DNA of 64,000 bases, from NCBI GenBank assembly GCA_024398835.1, contig JAKSIK010000003.1, positions 86,938 through 150,937 of the forward strand, read 5' to 3'. The stretch comes from Fibrobacter sp. GTDB taxonomy: Bacteria > Fibrobacterota > Fibrobacteria > Fibrobacterales > Fibrobacteraceae. The notes under the pieces were generated by a model, which had not been told where the DNA came from, made no database searches, and was given only the letters and a program-made list of their open reading frames with translations. Below are positions 45,501 to 54,213 of the stretch, in pieces; position 1 is the stretch's first letter, and each line of letters opens with the position of its first letter. Position numbers and translations under genes: made by a program.

Positions 45501-46149
45501 CGCGCATGGTGGGGCGGTCCGGAGTGAGGCAGCGTTCGCGGCAAGCCTTCACGTACTTTTCGTCGATGACGCTACGGATAACGCCGTCTTCGAGAGCTTC
45601 AATCTTCATCACTTCGTGGCTGGTACGGAAACCATCGAAGAAGTGCATGAACGGCACGCGGCTTTCGAGAGTGGAAGCATGGGCCACAAGAGCGATGTCC
45701 TGGCATTCCTGAACAGAGGAGGAAGCGAGCATTGCAAAACCGGTCTGGCGGCAAGCCATGACGTCGGAGTGGTCACCGAAAATAGAAAGGCCCTGGTTGG
45801 CGAGGGCACGAGCGGTTACATGGAAGACCGTGGGGGTAAGTTCGCCAGCGATCTTGTACATGTTCGGGATCATCAAAAGAAGACCCTGGGAAGCGGTGAA
45901 GGTAGTGGTCAAAGCACCGGCCTGCAAAGCACCGTGAACGGTACCGGCAGCGCCACCTTCGGACTGCATTTCAAACACACGGGGAATCTGACCCCAAATA
46001 TTCTTCTTACCTGCCGCACTCCAGTTATCGGCGTGCTCAGCCATAGGACTAGACGGTGTAATCGGGTAAATAGCAGCAACTTCGCTAACAGCAAACGCAA
46101 CATTAGCGGTAGCTTCATTACCGTCACACGCAATCATCTTCTTTGCCAT
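42580..46149 (-). CDS. nifJ: Pyruvate:ferredoxin (flavodoxin) oxidoreductase
   Basis: A 1189-residue single-chain PFOR that turns pyruvate and CoA into acetyl-CoA, CO2 and reduced ferredoxin, central to anaerobic fermentation. Domains in order: N-terminal pyrimidine-binding region (YPITPSSPMAEHAD), the gamma domain with GLGSDGTVGANKNS, two 4Fe-4S motifs (CVQCGKCAMVCPHAAI and CTGCGVCTQAC), the TPP/PP domain (FSGSCAGCGETAYVRL, GGDGWAYDIGYGGLDH, DTEVYSNTGGQASKS) and a C-terminal Cys region (ICYCPCINHG). I start at the ATG 5 bases after GGAGA; a longer in-frame start exists 12 bases upstream. A long antisense frame across it is not a gene. Confidence 0.97.
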   Translation of the reverse strand: MAKKMIACDGNEATANVAFAVSEVAAIYPITPSSPMAEHADNWSAAGKKNIWGQIPRVFEMQSEGGAAGTVHGALQAGALTTTFTASQGLLLMIPNMYKIAGELTPTVFHVTARALANQGLSIFGDHSDVMACRQTGFAMLASSSVQECQDIALVAHASTLESRVPFMHFFDGFRTSHEVMKIEALEDGVIRSVIDEKYVKACRERCLTPDRPTMRGTAQNPDVYFQGRETVNPFYKKVPEIVQKYMDKVASFTGRQYHIVDYVGAADAERVIISMGSSTCTIADTVKYLNKNGEKVGLVNVRLYRPFPMEAVVAALPKTVKKIAVLDRVKEPGSAGEPLFQDALTAVSEAVMAGKMAMPKMIGGRYGLSSKEFTPAMVKAIFDELAKADPNARFTVGINDDVCNTSLTVDPNFKLDSDFFQAMFFGLGSDGTVGANKNSIKIIGNETENNAQGYFVYDSKKSGSMTTSHLRFGKSIIDAPYLIGENEADFVACHHTPHLESVDMLKFAKKGATFLVNTPHSADTVWDTFPRPVQQAIIDKQLKVFVIDAYAVAAKTGMGRRINTVMQTCFFSKLGNVLDADTAIKYIKKYAEKTYAKKGMEVVQKNWDAIDASLANLFEVKVPAAVTSTKEFREAIHGDAPAFVNDVTAEIIRGNGEKLPVSKMPCDGVFPTGTTKYEKRDLALNIPSWNPDACVQCGKCAMVCPHAAIRVKVVDESAVKNAPEGFKFTAAKGFKLEGSEKPVFAISVSSYDCTGCGVCTQACIGKDKTDETKKAINMVPQEPIKVQEGKCWDFFVDLPEFDRTKVNKNLVKQAMLLEPLFEFSGSCAGCGETAYVRLVSQLFGDRMMIANATGCSSIYGGNLPTTPWAKNKEGRGPAWANSLFEDNAEFGLGMRLGITKHANQALSLLEAVNVPADLKEKLTTQDQSDEAGIKAQRENVAALKAALAGATDEASVSLRDEFADYLVKKSVWIFGGDGWAYDIGYGGLDHVIASGENVNICVLDTEVYSNTGGQASKSTNRGAVALFAAAGKRAGKKDLGLIAMSYKNVYVGRIALGANDAQALKVLQEAEAHNGPSLIICYCPCINHGFDLNSQLAHQKMAVDSGYWTLLHYNPALAAEGKAPLVLDSKKPTIPVAEYIYTENRYKQLTRNNPEVAKKLADDLQKEVDARFAFYEAMSKDTEGLISL

Positions 46150-46382
46150 GGACATCTCCATTTTTTAGGTTATTTAATAAAACTCGATCATATACAACAC
46201 GGCCGTGTTTTGTCACAAACCGGTGCAAAAATCCATGGGTAAAATTAAATAGAAATGGGTTGGAATGATAAGTCTATTTACTAAAAGACACTGCATTTTT
46301 AGGCAATTTTAACATCAAATGTAAACGAAAGTAAACATTTTGCGACTGTTAGCCGTATGAATGAAAAACCTATATTTCCACC

Positions 46383-47009
46383 ATGCTCAAAGTCTGGCTT
46401 TCTACATGCCCGGATGATTTTGCCGGAGAGTACGACCAAATCGAGGAAATGTTCCATCGGGGTCTTTCCCGCTTGATTCTCTACAAGCGCGGTCCGGGCG
46501 CGAACCACCAGGCTACAGACTTCACTTACGAGCGCTGGATTCTCTCGCTTCCGGAGGAATTCAAGGACAAGGTTTGGGTCCGAGGCACGCCGGATTTGGC
46601 AGACCAGTTCGATGTCCGGGGCGCAATTTGCGAAGCCCGCAGCCTCATGGGAGCGGTGCCGGAATCTTGGAAGCGCGTGAGTACGGTGGCCTTCTGTCGC
46701 ACGCTTGACGAACTGCAGAACCTGCCGGAATGGCTCAGCGGAGCTCTCGTCGGCCCCATTTTTCCTTCAGAATTTGCCGCGGACCCGTCCCAATACCTCA
46801 CCAGAGACGCCACTTTGGAAGAACTAGCTGCCAAATTGACCCCGATTTCTGCAAGAATTCCGCTGATTGGCTGGGGTGGGGTAGACGAAAACAACTTGCC
46901 AGAGGTAAAAAAGCTTCCCCTTTCAGGGATTTCCCTCCTGGGCGGCATCTGGAACTATGCTGATCCGGTGAACGCCTTCATCAAGCTTTCCAGGGCCGCG
47001 AAGTTATAG
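46383..47009 (+). CDS. Thiamine-phosphate synthase-like (ThiE/TenI) TIM-barrel protein
   Basis: A 208-residue TIM-barrel protein. GRGPGAN-like KRGPGANHQA near residue 38, VGPIFPSEFA, IPLIGWGGVDENNL and ISLLGGIWNYADPVNAF match the pattern of ThiE/TenI proteins (phosphate-binding loops GGV and LLGGIW). Typical ThiE catalytic residues are not all obvious, so a TenI-like or related role is possible. The ATG lies 6 bases after TATATT with no Shine-Dalgarno, compatible with a leaderless mRNA. Confidence 0.65.
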   Translation: MLKVWLSTCPDDFAGEYDQIEEMFHRGLSRLILYKRGPGANHQATDFTYERWILSLPEEFKDKVWVRGTPDLADQFDVRGAICEARSLMGAVPESWKRVSTVAFCRTLDELQNLPEWLSGALVGPIFPSEFAADPSQYLTRDATLEELAAKLTPISARIPLIGWGGVDENNLPEVKKLPLSGISLLGGIWNYADPVNAFIKLSRAAKL

Positions 47010-47118
47010 CCCGTCATGGCACCATTCCCGACGGCATCGTCGCGATAGCCCACTTATTCCAACTTGGAACACCGATTTCCACCCCAAAAATGGGGATTTT
47101 CACTATATTCTCATATAT

Positions 47119-48189
47119 ATGGACCAGTATCGCGCCAAGATTCTTGTAGTGGATGACACCAAGACCAATATCGAGGTTTTGGAGGGCATCCTTTCTAATG
47201 ATTATGATGTTTTTGTGGCTTTGAATGGGAAGAAGGCTCTTGCCTTGACCCAGAAAGTTCATCCGGATTTGATTCTTTTGGATGTGATGATGCCCGAAAT
47301 GGATGGGTATGAAACTCTTCGGGAAATGAAGAGCCAGGGCATCCTTGGGGATACTCCGGTTATTTTCTTAACTGCTAAATCCGATTCCCAGAGTGAGCAG
47401 ATTGGCCTCAACCTGGGTGCAGTGGATTACATCGGGAAGCCCTTTTCTCCGGATTTGGTCCGCCTCCGCATCAAAAACCAGCTGGAATACAAGCGCCAGC
47501 GGGACCATCTTCACGAACTGGTGGAAGAAAAGACCGCCGATTTGCGCAAGACTTTGAAGGTGATGCTCACGAGCCTCGGCGCTCTTGCGGAATACCGCGA
47601 CCCGGAAACGGGGGAGCACATCAAGCGCACTCAGATTATCGTCCAGCAGCTGGCGGAACAACTGCGGAATCATCCGCGGTTTGCAAAATTCATTCCCTCC
47701 AACGAGTACGTGGATTATTATGCTACGGCGGCTCCTCTTCACGATATCGGCAAGGTGGGCATTCAGGATGAAATTCTCCGCAAGCCTGGCCGCCTCACTC
47801 CGGAGGAGCGTGAAATCATGAGCGTACACCCAAAGATGGGCCATGATGTACTTCTGGAAGCCACAAAGGAACTGGACAACAATCCCATGGTGCAGATTGC
47901 GGCAGACATTGCCCTTGGGCATCACGAGCGCTTTGACGGCATGGGTTATCCCAATAAATTGAAGGGCGATGAAATCCCTGTGGGCGCACGCCTTATGTCT
48001 GTGGCGGATGTTTACGATGCGCTTGTCTCCCGCAGGCCGTATAAGGAACCTTTCCCTCATGAAGTTGCCGTGCAGGAAATCGTGAAAGGGAAGGGGACCC
48101 AGTTCGACCCCGATGTGGTGGATGCGTTCTTGAAAATTGCCGATACACTTCCCGCAATCTACGAAAAATTTAAGGATAGTTCCACTTGA
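47119..48189 (+). CDS. Response regulator with HD-GYP domain
   Basis: A 356-residue regulator. Receiver domain (1-125) with phospho-acceptor Asp55 in LILLDVMMPEMDG and the conserved Lys in DYIGKPF; a coiled linker; then an HD-GYP domain with His208-Asp209 (HDIGKVGIQDEIL), HHERFDGMGYPNKLKG and a further KEPFPHEVA stretch. HD-GYP proteins hydrolyse cyclic di-GMP or cGAMP, so the output is probably second-messenger level. The ATG lies 9 bases after TATATT. The stop overlaps the TTG start of the hybrid kinase gene. Confidence 0.93.
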   Translation: MDQYRAKILVVDDTKTNIEVLEGILSNDYDVFVALNGKKALALTQKVHPDLILLDVMMPEMDGYETLREMKSQGILGDTPVIFLTAKSDSQSEQIGLNLGAVDYIGKPFSPDLVRLRIKNQLEYKRQRDHLHELVEEKTADLRKTLKVMLTSLGALAEYRDPETGEHIKRTQIIVQQLAEQLRNHPRFAKFIPSNEYVDYYATAAPLHDIGKVGIQDEILRKPGRLTPEEREIMSVHPKMGHDVLLEATKELDNNPMVQIAADIALGHHERFDGMGYPNKLKGDEIPVGARLMSVADVYDALVSRRPYKEPFPHEVAVQEIVKGKGTQFDPDVVDAFLKIADTLPAIYEKFKDSST

Positions 48190-51100
48190 GCCACAGTTCG
48201 TTAAATAGCAAGCGGCGTCAGCTGAGTTGGCGAATTTCACTTGTTTATACGGTGCCCGTCCTTTTGGCGGCGGTGGCCCTTATCCTTATTTTCTTCTTCT
48301 ACATTAAATCCACACTTATTTCCACAGCGTACAACAGTACTGAAAGCGCTTTGCGAAAAACGGTGGCGGAATGCGAAGGCTTCCTTAGCCAAACTGAGGA
48401 AGAATTTTTACGCATCCCCAAACGGGTACAGCAGGCTTCCAAACAGGGCGCTCGATCTATTCTTGCAAAACAGATGCTGGGTAGGGAGGAAATTGTAGAT
48501 GCTTATTTTGGAACTTCTGATGGCGAATATATCAGCGCTCAAGGTGAAAAATTAGACGCCTCTGTTTCGGAAGTACGAACCAAGGGCTGGTATCTGGAAG
48601 CCGCCCGCAATAAAGGTTTTGCTGTAACGGGCCCATATATCAAGACGTCATTGAAAAAAAATGTGATGACATACTCTTATCCCATCTATGGAAAGGGTAA
48701 TCAGATAAAGGGTGTTATTGCAGAAGATTTGGATTTGCAGAAAGTTCGCTCCACTCTCGCTGGGGTTGCCAGAGAAGAAGGAGGCATTTCTGTCCTTATC
48801 GATAAAACTAATGATAACATCTATACCTATTTCCCTTACGAGACAAATCTTTCCAAGATTACGCAAGATAGCATAGCCGATATGCTTTCAATGATTAGTG
48901 AAGATTTGCCAAAAGTTTCTTTAATGTATGGGAAGGTTTTCCGTTTCGAAAAGATAGACCAGCACCGTCGAAATTTCATTTTCATGGTGACTCCTATGAA
49001 GAATGCATCCTTCTATGTGGTGCATGTAATTCAGCAGAATAAAGTGGTGGCCAAGTTGAAAGAGGATTTGACCAAGATTATGCTTCTGGTCACCTTCGCG
49101 GTGCTTCTTTTGATGATTATTGCGGGTGTTCTCGGTCAGGTTCTTTTCCGCTGGCTCATTCTAAAGGATTTGAATGAAAGTGTTAGTTCCAGTACCTTGT
49201 TCGATACGCTTCTTACGAACCAGAACTTTACTCTTATTTTGACGACCGATGGCTTTGATATTCTTCACGCCAGTGCCAATGTGATGGAATTTTTGAACAA
49301 TGGTGAAGATATGAAGGGAGATATCCTTTGGAAATATTTTCCCTCGGACCAGTTCAAGAAGTTTGCCATGAAGGTTGCCATGGGAGGGGAACTTCATCCT
49401 AGCGAGCGAAATACTCTGGTAATGGTAAAGAGTACGAAGGGCGAGGAATCCTGGTGGAACATTTCATTCCAAATCCTTGTGGAAGATGATGGCTCCATGC
49501 GTTTCCTCTTCATGATTACGGATGTGACTTCCGGCATTCAGAAGGATACCATTCTGGATACCATCATGCTTTCCGCTGACCGCTCCCTTCTTCTCATTTT
49601 TGACCGCAATCGCCGCATCAAGTACATGTCCAAACAGCTGGCGGATATCTTTGGCCGCGAGTGGCGAAACCTCATCGGTTTCTCTCTCAATGATTTGAAG
49701 ACATGTGGTTTGAAAGAGGATGTCATTGATGCCTTGAATAAGGCTTTCAACCAGCACGAGACCTGGAAGGATTCGTTCCAGATAAAATCTCCGGATGGTC
49801 GGAATGAAATCTGGTTCCGCGGTGAAGCCGTCACTTTGAAGGTGCAAGATTCCGTGGTAGGTCACATGCTTTCCATGATTGATATTTCAGAAGTCATGGA
49901 GGCTCGAGAAATTGCAGAACAGGCCACACAGGCGAAGAGTGAATTCCTGGCAAACATGAGTCACGAAATTCGTACGCCGATGAACGCCATCATCGGTATG
50001 GCGCATTTGATTTCGGAAACAGATTTGAACGAGCGGCAGCATGGTTTTGTGGACCGCATCAGTTCTGCGGCAAAATCGCTTCTCGGCATTATCAATAACA
50101 TTCTGGACTTCTCCAAGATTGAGGCCAAGAAGCAGGAACTAGAAGTGACCCAGTTCTCCCTGCAGGATACCATCAGCGAAGTGGCCGCCCTGGCTGAAGT
50201 TCGCATTGCGGGTAGACCCATTGAACTTATTGTGGACGTGGATCCTGATATACCGGAAGTGCTGATGGGCGACCCCTTGCGTCTTTCTCAAATTTTCACT
50301 AATCTGGTAAATAACGCCACCAAGTTCACAGAAAAAGGTGACATTACTCTTCGTGTAGAGTTGGAACAGAAAACGGATACCAGCGTTCGCATGGCCTTCA
50401 GCGTGAAGGATACGGGTATCGGCATGACGCCAGAACAGTTGGGCCGCTTGTTCAATGCCTTTACTCAGGCCGATGGCAGCACCACACGTAAATATGGCGG
50501 CACAGGCCTCGGACTTGTAATTTCAAAATCCCTCGTAGAACTCATGGGTGGCCAGATTCAGGTGGAAAGCACCTCTGGCGTCGGCTCTCGATTCTTCTTC
50601 ACGCTAACGCTTCCTGTGGCACCTCAGGCAGGGGAGCCCAAGTGGAAATCAGCAACCCAGTTTAGAGGGAAGAACATCCTTCTGGTGGATGATTGTGCAA
50701 ACCTTCGTGCCGTTCTTCGCCATATCTTTGACAAGCTGCAGTGCGTGGTGGAGGAGGCCGCCTCCGCAGACGAAGCCTTCGATTTGATTCAAGCTCATGA
50801 AGCTGCCAAGGAAGCGCCTTACGATGTATTTGTGGTGGATTATCAGATGCCCATGATTAACGGACTTGACTTCGTGAAGGGCTTGCCAAAATCCATGCAG
50901 AAGATTCCTAAGGTTCTGATGCATCCGCTACATTTTGAAGATGCTCAGCGTACGAAGGCAGAAAAGTTGGGCTACAATAGCTGTGTTGCAAAACCCTTGC
51001 AGATAAGTTCGCTACTCAGCGCCATTCAAGAAGCAGTGGGCATGGAGTCCACCTATCAAAAGGCTGTCAAAAAAGAAAAGCGGAAAATCTACTTCCAGGA

Positions 51101-52160
51101 TGCAAAGATTCTCCTGGTGGAAGATAATCCCATGAACCAGGAATTGGCGGTGTCTCTCCTCAGTAGCGTGGGCCTCACCACCATGGTGGCGAACAATGGT
51201 AAGGAAGCTTTGGACGTTCTCAAAAAGGATGAATTTGATTTGGTCTTGATGGATATCCAGATGCCTATTATGGATGGACTCACGGCAACGAAGGCCATTC
51301 GCGATAAGAGTGATCCTTACTTCAGAAAAGTTCCTATTCTCGCAATGAGCGCAAGGGCCTTCCAGAAGGATAAGGAAGAATGCTTTGAAGCGGGCATGAA
51401 TTCCCATATTGTAAAGCCCATCGATCCAGTAGTTCTGTATGAAGAACTGGCAAAATTTCTGCCTGTTGCCGCCGAAGCTCCTCAGGCACAAGCAACAACG
51501 GTTGTCGCCGGCGAATCGACGCAACTTGCCGGCAATGACAGTGAATTTGTGGCGCGGTTTGAACGCATTCCGGAATTTGATGCCGCTGCTGGCTTGTATC
51601 ACGCCAACAGCAATCGTACCCTCTATCTCAAGATTCTTCAAGGCTTTGTTCGGGATTATGGCACCCGATTTGTGGAACTGCGTAAACTTGTGGAGGCTTC
51701 TAAATTCGAGGAAGCTACACGAGTCGCGCATACGGTCAAGGGACTTAGTGGAACGATTGGTGCCACCCATGTTCAAAGTCTCGGTCTTGCGGTGGAAACC
51801 TCTCTTTCCAAGGGCGAGTTCAACGCAGAAGAATTCAACGCCTTTGAGAAGGCTCTTCAGGAACTTGTGGACGGATTGTCCCATGCACTCGGGAATATCG
51901 CCTCTGACCAGACCTCTGCTGCTCCCAAGAAGCAGGATCCTCAGGCCAAGGAAAAACTCACGACTGCAATCGAGGAACTCAAAACTGCTATTGATTCCTG
52001 CTCTGCCACGCAATGCAAGCGCATTCTGGATTCCATCGAAGGCATTGCCTTTGAGAAAGCACAGGATGCCCTTATCCGCAAGCTTAAAGATCAGGTGGAC
52101 GATTACGACTTCACGGAAGCCGAAGAAACCGTCAATCAGTTGGAAAAGACGATTGTTTAG
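48186..52160 (+). CDS. Hybrid sensor histidine kinase with two receivers and Hpt domain
   Basis: A 1324-residue membrane kinase. Membrane helix at about 18-40, an extracytoplasmic Cache-type sensor to about 300, a second helix (VTFAVLLLMIIAGVLGQVLF), PAS-like segments (about 335-580), HisKA with His593 (NMSHEIRTPMNAIIGM), HATPase_c (NNATKFTEKGD, DTGIGM, GGTGLGL), receiver 1 with Asp885, receiver 2 with Asp1023 (LVLMDIQMPIMDG) and Hpt with His1182 (AHTVKGLSGTIG). A full phosphorelay lies in one chain. The start is TTG, overlapping the stop of the HD-GYP regulator gene by 4 bases; that regulator is the likely partner. Confidence 0.92.
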   Translation: MSHSSLNSKRRQLSWRISLVYTVPVLLAAVALILIFFFYIKSTLISTAYNSTESALRKTVAECEGFLSQTEEEFLRIPKRVQQASKQGARSILAKQMLGREEIVDAYFGTSDGEYISAQGEKLDASVSEVRTKGWYLEAARNKGFAVTGPYIKTSLKKNVMTYSYPIYGKGNQIKGVIAEDLDLQKVRSTLAGVAREEGGISVLIDKTNDNIYTYFPYETNLSKITQDSIADMLSMISEDLPKVSLMYGKVFRFEKIDQHRRNFIFMVTPMKNASFYVVHVIQQNKVVAKLKEDLTKIMLLVTFAVLLLMIIAGVLGQVLFRWLILKDLNESVSSSTLFDTLLTNQNFTLILTTDGFDILHASANVMEFLNNGEDMKGDILWKYFPSDQFKKFAMKVAMGGELHPSERNTLVMVKSTKGEESWWNISFQILVEDDGSMRFLFMITDVTSGIQKDTILDTIMLSADRSLLLIFDRNRRIKYMSKQLADIFGREWRNLIGFSLNDLKTCGLKEDVIDALNKAFNQHETWKDSFQIKSPDGRNEIWFRGEAVTLKVQDSVVGHMLSMIDISEVMEAREIAEQATQAKSEFLANMSHEIRTPMNAIIGMAHLISETDLNERQHGFVDRISSAAKSLLGIINNILDFSKIEAKKQELEVTQFSLQDTISEVAALAEVRIAGRPIELIVDVDPDIPEVLMGDPLRLSQIFTNLVNNATKFTEKGDITLRVELEQKTDTSVRMAFSVKDTGIGMTPEQLGRLFNAFTQADGSTTRKYGGTGLGLVISKSLVELMGGQIQVESTSGVGSRFFFTLTLPVAPQAGEPKWKSATQFRGKNILLVDDCANLRAVLRHIFDKLQCVVEEAASADEAFDLIQAHEAAKEAPYDVFVVDYQMPMINGLDFVKGLPKSMQKIPKVLMHPLHFEDAQRTKAEKLGYNSCVAKPLQISSLLSAIQEAVGMESTYQKAVKKEKRKIYFQDAKILLVEDNPMNQELAVSLLSSVGLTTMVANNGKEALDVLKKDEFDLVLMDIQMPIMDGLTATKAIRDKSDPYFRKVPILAMSARAFQKDKEECFEAGMNSHIVKPIDPVVLYEELAKFLPVAAEAPQAQATTVVAGESTQLAGNDSEFVARFERIPEFDAAAGLYHANSNRTLYLKILQGFVRDYGTRFVELRKLVEASKFEEATRVAHTVKGLSGTIGATHVQSLGLAVETSLSKGEFNAEEFNAFEKALQELVDGLSHALGNIASDQTSAAPKKQDPQAKEKLTTAIEELKTAIDSCSATQCKRILDSIEGIAFEKAQDALIRKLKDQVDDYDFTEAEETVNQLEKTIV

Positions 52161-52168
52161 GAAGGGGT

Positions 52169-52420
52169 TTAAAGAACGAAGCCAGCTATAAAGGCTAGCG
52201 CCACTATGATTGCCGCTATTACGACAAAAGGACTTTGCTTGCGCACCTTCTTGCCGTTTGCATCCACACCGAATTCATTCTCCACGATTTCGTCGTAGTC
52301 GGGAAGTTCCTCGTCGGCGAATTCAGCACCCTCGGCCCAGCCGGTGGTTTCGTCGCTGCCGCAGTGGGGGCAGAATTTTGCGCCTTCTTTAAGTTCGGCT
52401 CCGCAGTGAGGACAATACAT
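52169..52420 (-). CDS. Zinc-ribbon membrane protein
   Basis: An 83-residue protein with an N-terminal zinc ribbon (YCPHCGAELKEGAKFCPHCG), an acidic middle and a C-terminal membrane helix (FVVIAAIIVALAFIAGFVL). Common small-protein layout; function unknown. It lies convergent to the hybrid kinase gene, 8 bases after its stop. Confidence 0.75.
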   Translation of the reverse strand: MYCPHCGAELKEGAKFCPHCGSDETTGWAEGAEFADEELPDYDEIVENEFGVDANGKKVRKQSPFVVIAAIIVALAFIAGFVL

Positions 52421-52524
52421 AGAGTAATTACGAATTATGAGTTACTAATTATGAGAGACGTTACTGAGATTTTCGTTAAATGAAATCACTCTCGGTATGG
52501 ATAAATTAGCAATTATCGGTAAAC

Positions 52525-52552
52525 AAAAAGCCCTCGGGTATTAACCGAGGGC
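52525..52552 (-). terminator. Terminator of fba
   Basis: Minus-strand GCCCTCGG/CCGAGGGC stem followed by TTTTTG, 56 bases after the fba stop. Confidence 0.85.
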
Positions 52553-52607
52553 GATTGCGAGAGTGTGCGCAGACCGAAGTTTTGTTCAGTCTTGCGCAAA
52601 CAGTCTA

Positions 52608-53606
52608 TTACAGCTTGTCGTTAGAACCGAGAACGTCAACGATCTTGTGTTCGTACATCTTCTGCATGTTTTCGCGAGCCGGCTTGAGGTACTGGCGCGG
52701 GTCGAAGTGTTCCGGATGTTCGTTGAAGTACTTACGGATAGCGGCAGTCATAGCCAAGCGAGAGTCGGAGTCGATGTTGATCTTGCAGACAGCGGACTTG
52801 GAAGCTTCGCGGAGCTGTTCTTCCGGAATACCGACAGCGTCCGGGAGACGGCCACCGTTGGCGTTGATGGTGTCAACTTCGTCCTGCGGGACAGAAGAAG
52901 AACCGTGGAGAACGATCGGGAAGCCCGGGAGCTTTTCTTCGATGGCATGGAGAACGTCGAAGGCGAGAGGAGGCGGAACGAGCTTGCCCTGAGCATTGCG
53001 AGTGCACTGTTCCGGCTTGAACTTGTAAGCACCGTGAGAAGTACCGATGGAGATAGCGAGGGAGTCGCAACCAGTACGGGTAGCGAAGTCGATCACTTCT
53101 TCCGGCTTGGTGTAGTGAGAAACTTCAGAAGCGACTTCGTCTTCGACACCGGCGAGAACGCCGAGTTCAGCTTCGACGGTCACGTCGAACTGGTGTGCGT
53201 ATTCAACGACCTTCTTGGTGAGGGCGATGTTGTCTTCGTACGGAAGAGCGGAACCGTCGATCATCACAGAGGAGAAACCGTTGTCGATGCAGTCCTTGCA
53301 GAGTTCGAAGGAGTCACCGTGGTCGAGGTGGAGAACGATCTGCGGATTGGCGCAGCCGAGTTCCTTGGCGTATTCAACAGCACCCTGGGCCATGTAGCGG
53401 AGGATAGTGCCGTTAGCATAGTTACGAGCACCCTTAGAGACCTGCATGATCACCGGAGACTTCTGCTTAACGGAAGCCTGCACGATAGCCTGCATCTGTT
53501 CCATGGTGTTGAAGTTGAAAGCCGGGATGGCGTAGCCACCAGCAACAGCCTTTGCGAACATTTCCTTGGTGTTGACCAAGCCGAGTTCCTTGTAAGAAAC
53601 TGCCAT
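52608..53606 (-). CDS. fba: Fructose-bisphosphate aldolase, class II
   Basis: A 332-residue zinc aldolase of glycolysis and gluconeogenesis, splitting fructose-1,6-bisphosphate to DHAP and G3P. Signatures: GGYAIPAFNFNTMEQMQAI, LHLDHGDSFELCKDCID with the zinc His and catalytic Asp, FSSVMIDGSALPYEDNI, VEAELGVLAGVED, and IGTSHGAYKF, VLHGSSSVPQDEV near the end with zinc and phosphate ligands. Own terminator downstream; an AAGAGG lies 5 bases before the ATG. Confidence 0.96.
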   Translation of the reverse strand: MAVSYKELGLVNTKEMFAKAVAGGYAIPAFNFNTMEQMQAIVQASVKQKSPVIMQVSKGARNYANGTILRYMAQGAVEYAKELGCANPQIVLHLDHGDSFELCKDCIDNGFSSVMIDGSALPYEDNIALTKKVVEYAHQFDVTVEAELGVLAGVEDEVASEVSHYTKPEEVIDFATRTGCDSLAISIGTSHGAYKFKPEQCTRNAQGKLVPPPLAFDVLHAIEEKLPGFPIVLHGSSSVPQDEVDTINANGGRLPDAVGIPEEQLREASKSAVCKINIDSDSRLAMTAAIRKYFNEHPEHFDPRQYLKPARENMQKMYEHKIVDVLGSNDKL

Positions 53607-53671
53607 TGTTTTACCTCTTGTAGTTGTAAGGCGACCTGGGTCGCCGGTTAAAGATTTAACGGGTTACAATA

Positions 53672-53700
53672 TAAAAAAATCCGACTCAAAGAGCCGGATT
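53672..53700 (-). terminator. Terminator of rpoZ
   Basis: Minus-strand AATCCGGCTC/GAGTCGGATT hairpin (one mismatch) followed by a run of seven T residues. Confidence 0.8.
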
Positions 53701-53723
53701 CCCAAATGAATATTTAACTGAAA

Positions 53724-54029
53724 TTATACACCAAAGGCGGCATCTGCGGCAGCGGCATCAGGAGCAGCGCTTGCAGTAGATTCTTCAGCAGCAGCCACGG
53801 CTTCGTCAGTCACGTCGTTGGAGGTCTTCTCAGACATGGTGAGCTTGCCTTCCTTGAACTTGTACATGGCGATGGTGGTGGGTTTCTTGTTGAGCTGGAT
53901 GTAGCCCTGACCGGCCTGGTTGTTCAGGAAGCGTGCTTCGTGAGCCATCATCACAACGGCGCGGAACACAGAACCTTGACATTCTTCACTAGCGTAGATA
54001 TCGTCAAGATAAACTCTCTGATCGGACAT
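53724..54029 (-). CDS. rpoZ: RNA polymerase omega subunit-like protein
   Basis: A 101-residue protein. The core (residues about 8-65) has the omega/RPB6 pattern: VFRAVVMMAHEARFLNNQ for the helix and KPTTIAMYKFKEGKL for the second half. An Ala/Glu-rich tail follows. Omega stabilises beta' in RNA polymerase. The start was placed at MSDQRVYLDD with GGAGG 6 bases upstream; the longer frame runs through the tRNA-Ser gene and is not real. The gene lies 23 bases after tRNA-Ser on the same strand. Confidence 0.8.
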   Translation of the reverse strand: MSDQRVYLDDIYASEECQGSVFRAVVMMAHEARFLNNQAGQGYIQLNKKPTTIAMYKFKEGKLTMSEKTSNDVTDEAVAAAEESTASAAPDAAAADAAFGV

Positions 54030-54052
54030 AGGGTACCTCCGAAAAACTTTAG

Positions 54053-54137
54053 AAGAGGGAGAGGGATTCGAACCCTCGTTACCGTAAGATAAACACGCTT
54101 TCCAAGCGTGCGCCTTCAACCACTCGGCCATCCCTCC
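54053..54137 (-). tRNA. tRNA-Ser (GGA)
   Basis: Minus-strand class II tRNA: acceptor GGAGGGA/TCCCTCT, D arm GGCCGAGTGG, anticodon stem CACGC/GCGTG with loop TTGGAAA (anticodon GGA), a variable arm (TTTATCTTACGGTAAC) and T arm GAGGG-TTCGAAT-CCCTC. The outer pair is G-U and the discriminator base reads T, so the ends may be off by one. CCA is not encoded. It lies directly ahead of rpoZ. Confidence 0.9.
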
Positions 54138-54213
54138 TTAGGATGTGAGGCCAATTATACCTAATTTGGGTTGATTTGGCAAGTGATTTTTGGCGAAATT
54201 AGCAAAATTTCTT

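Noticed and set aside
42550..46242. Open frame of about 1230 codons on the plus strand opposite nifJ
   Set aside because: Its full length is antisense to an intact PFOR with all cofactor motifs. Strong codon bias of the real gene keeps the opposite frame open.
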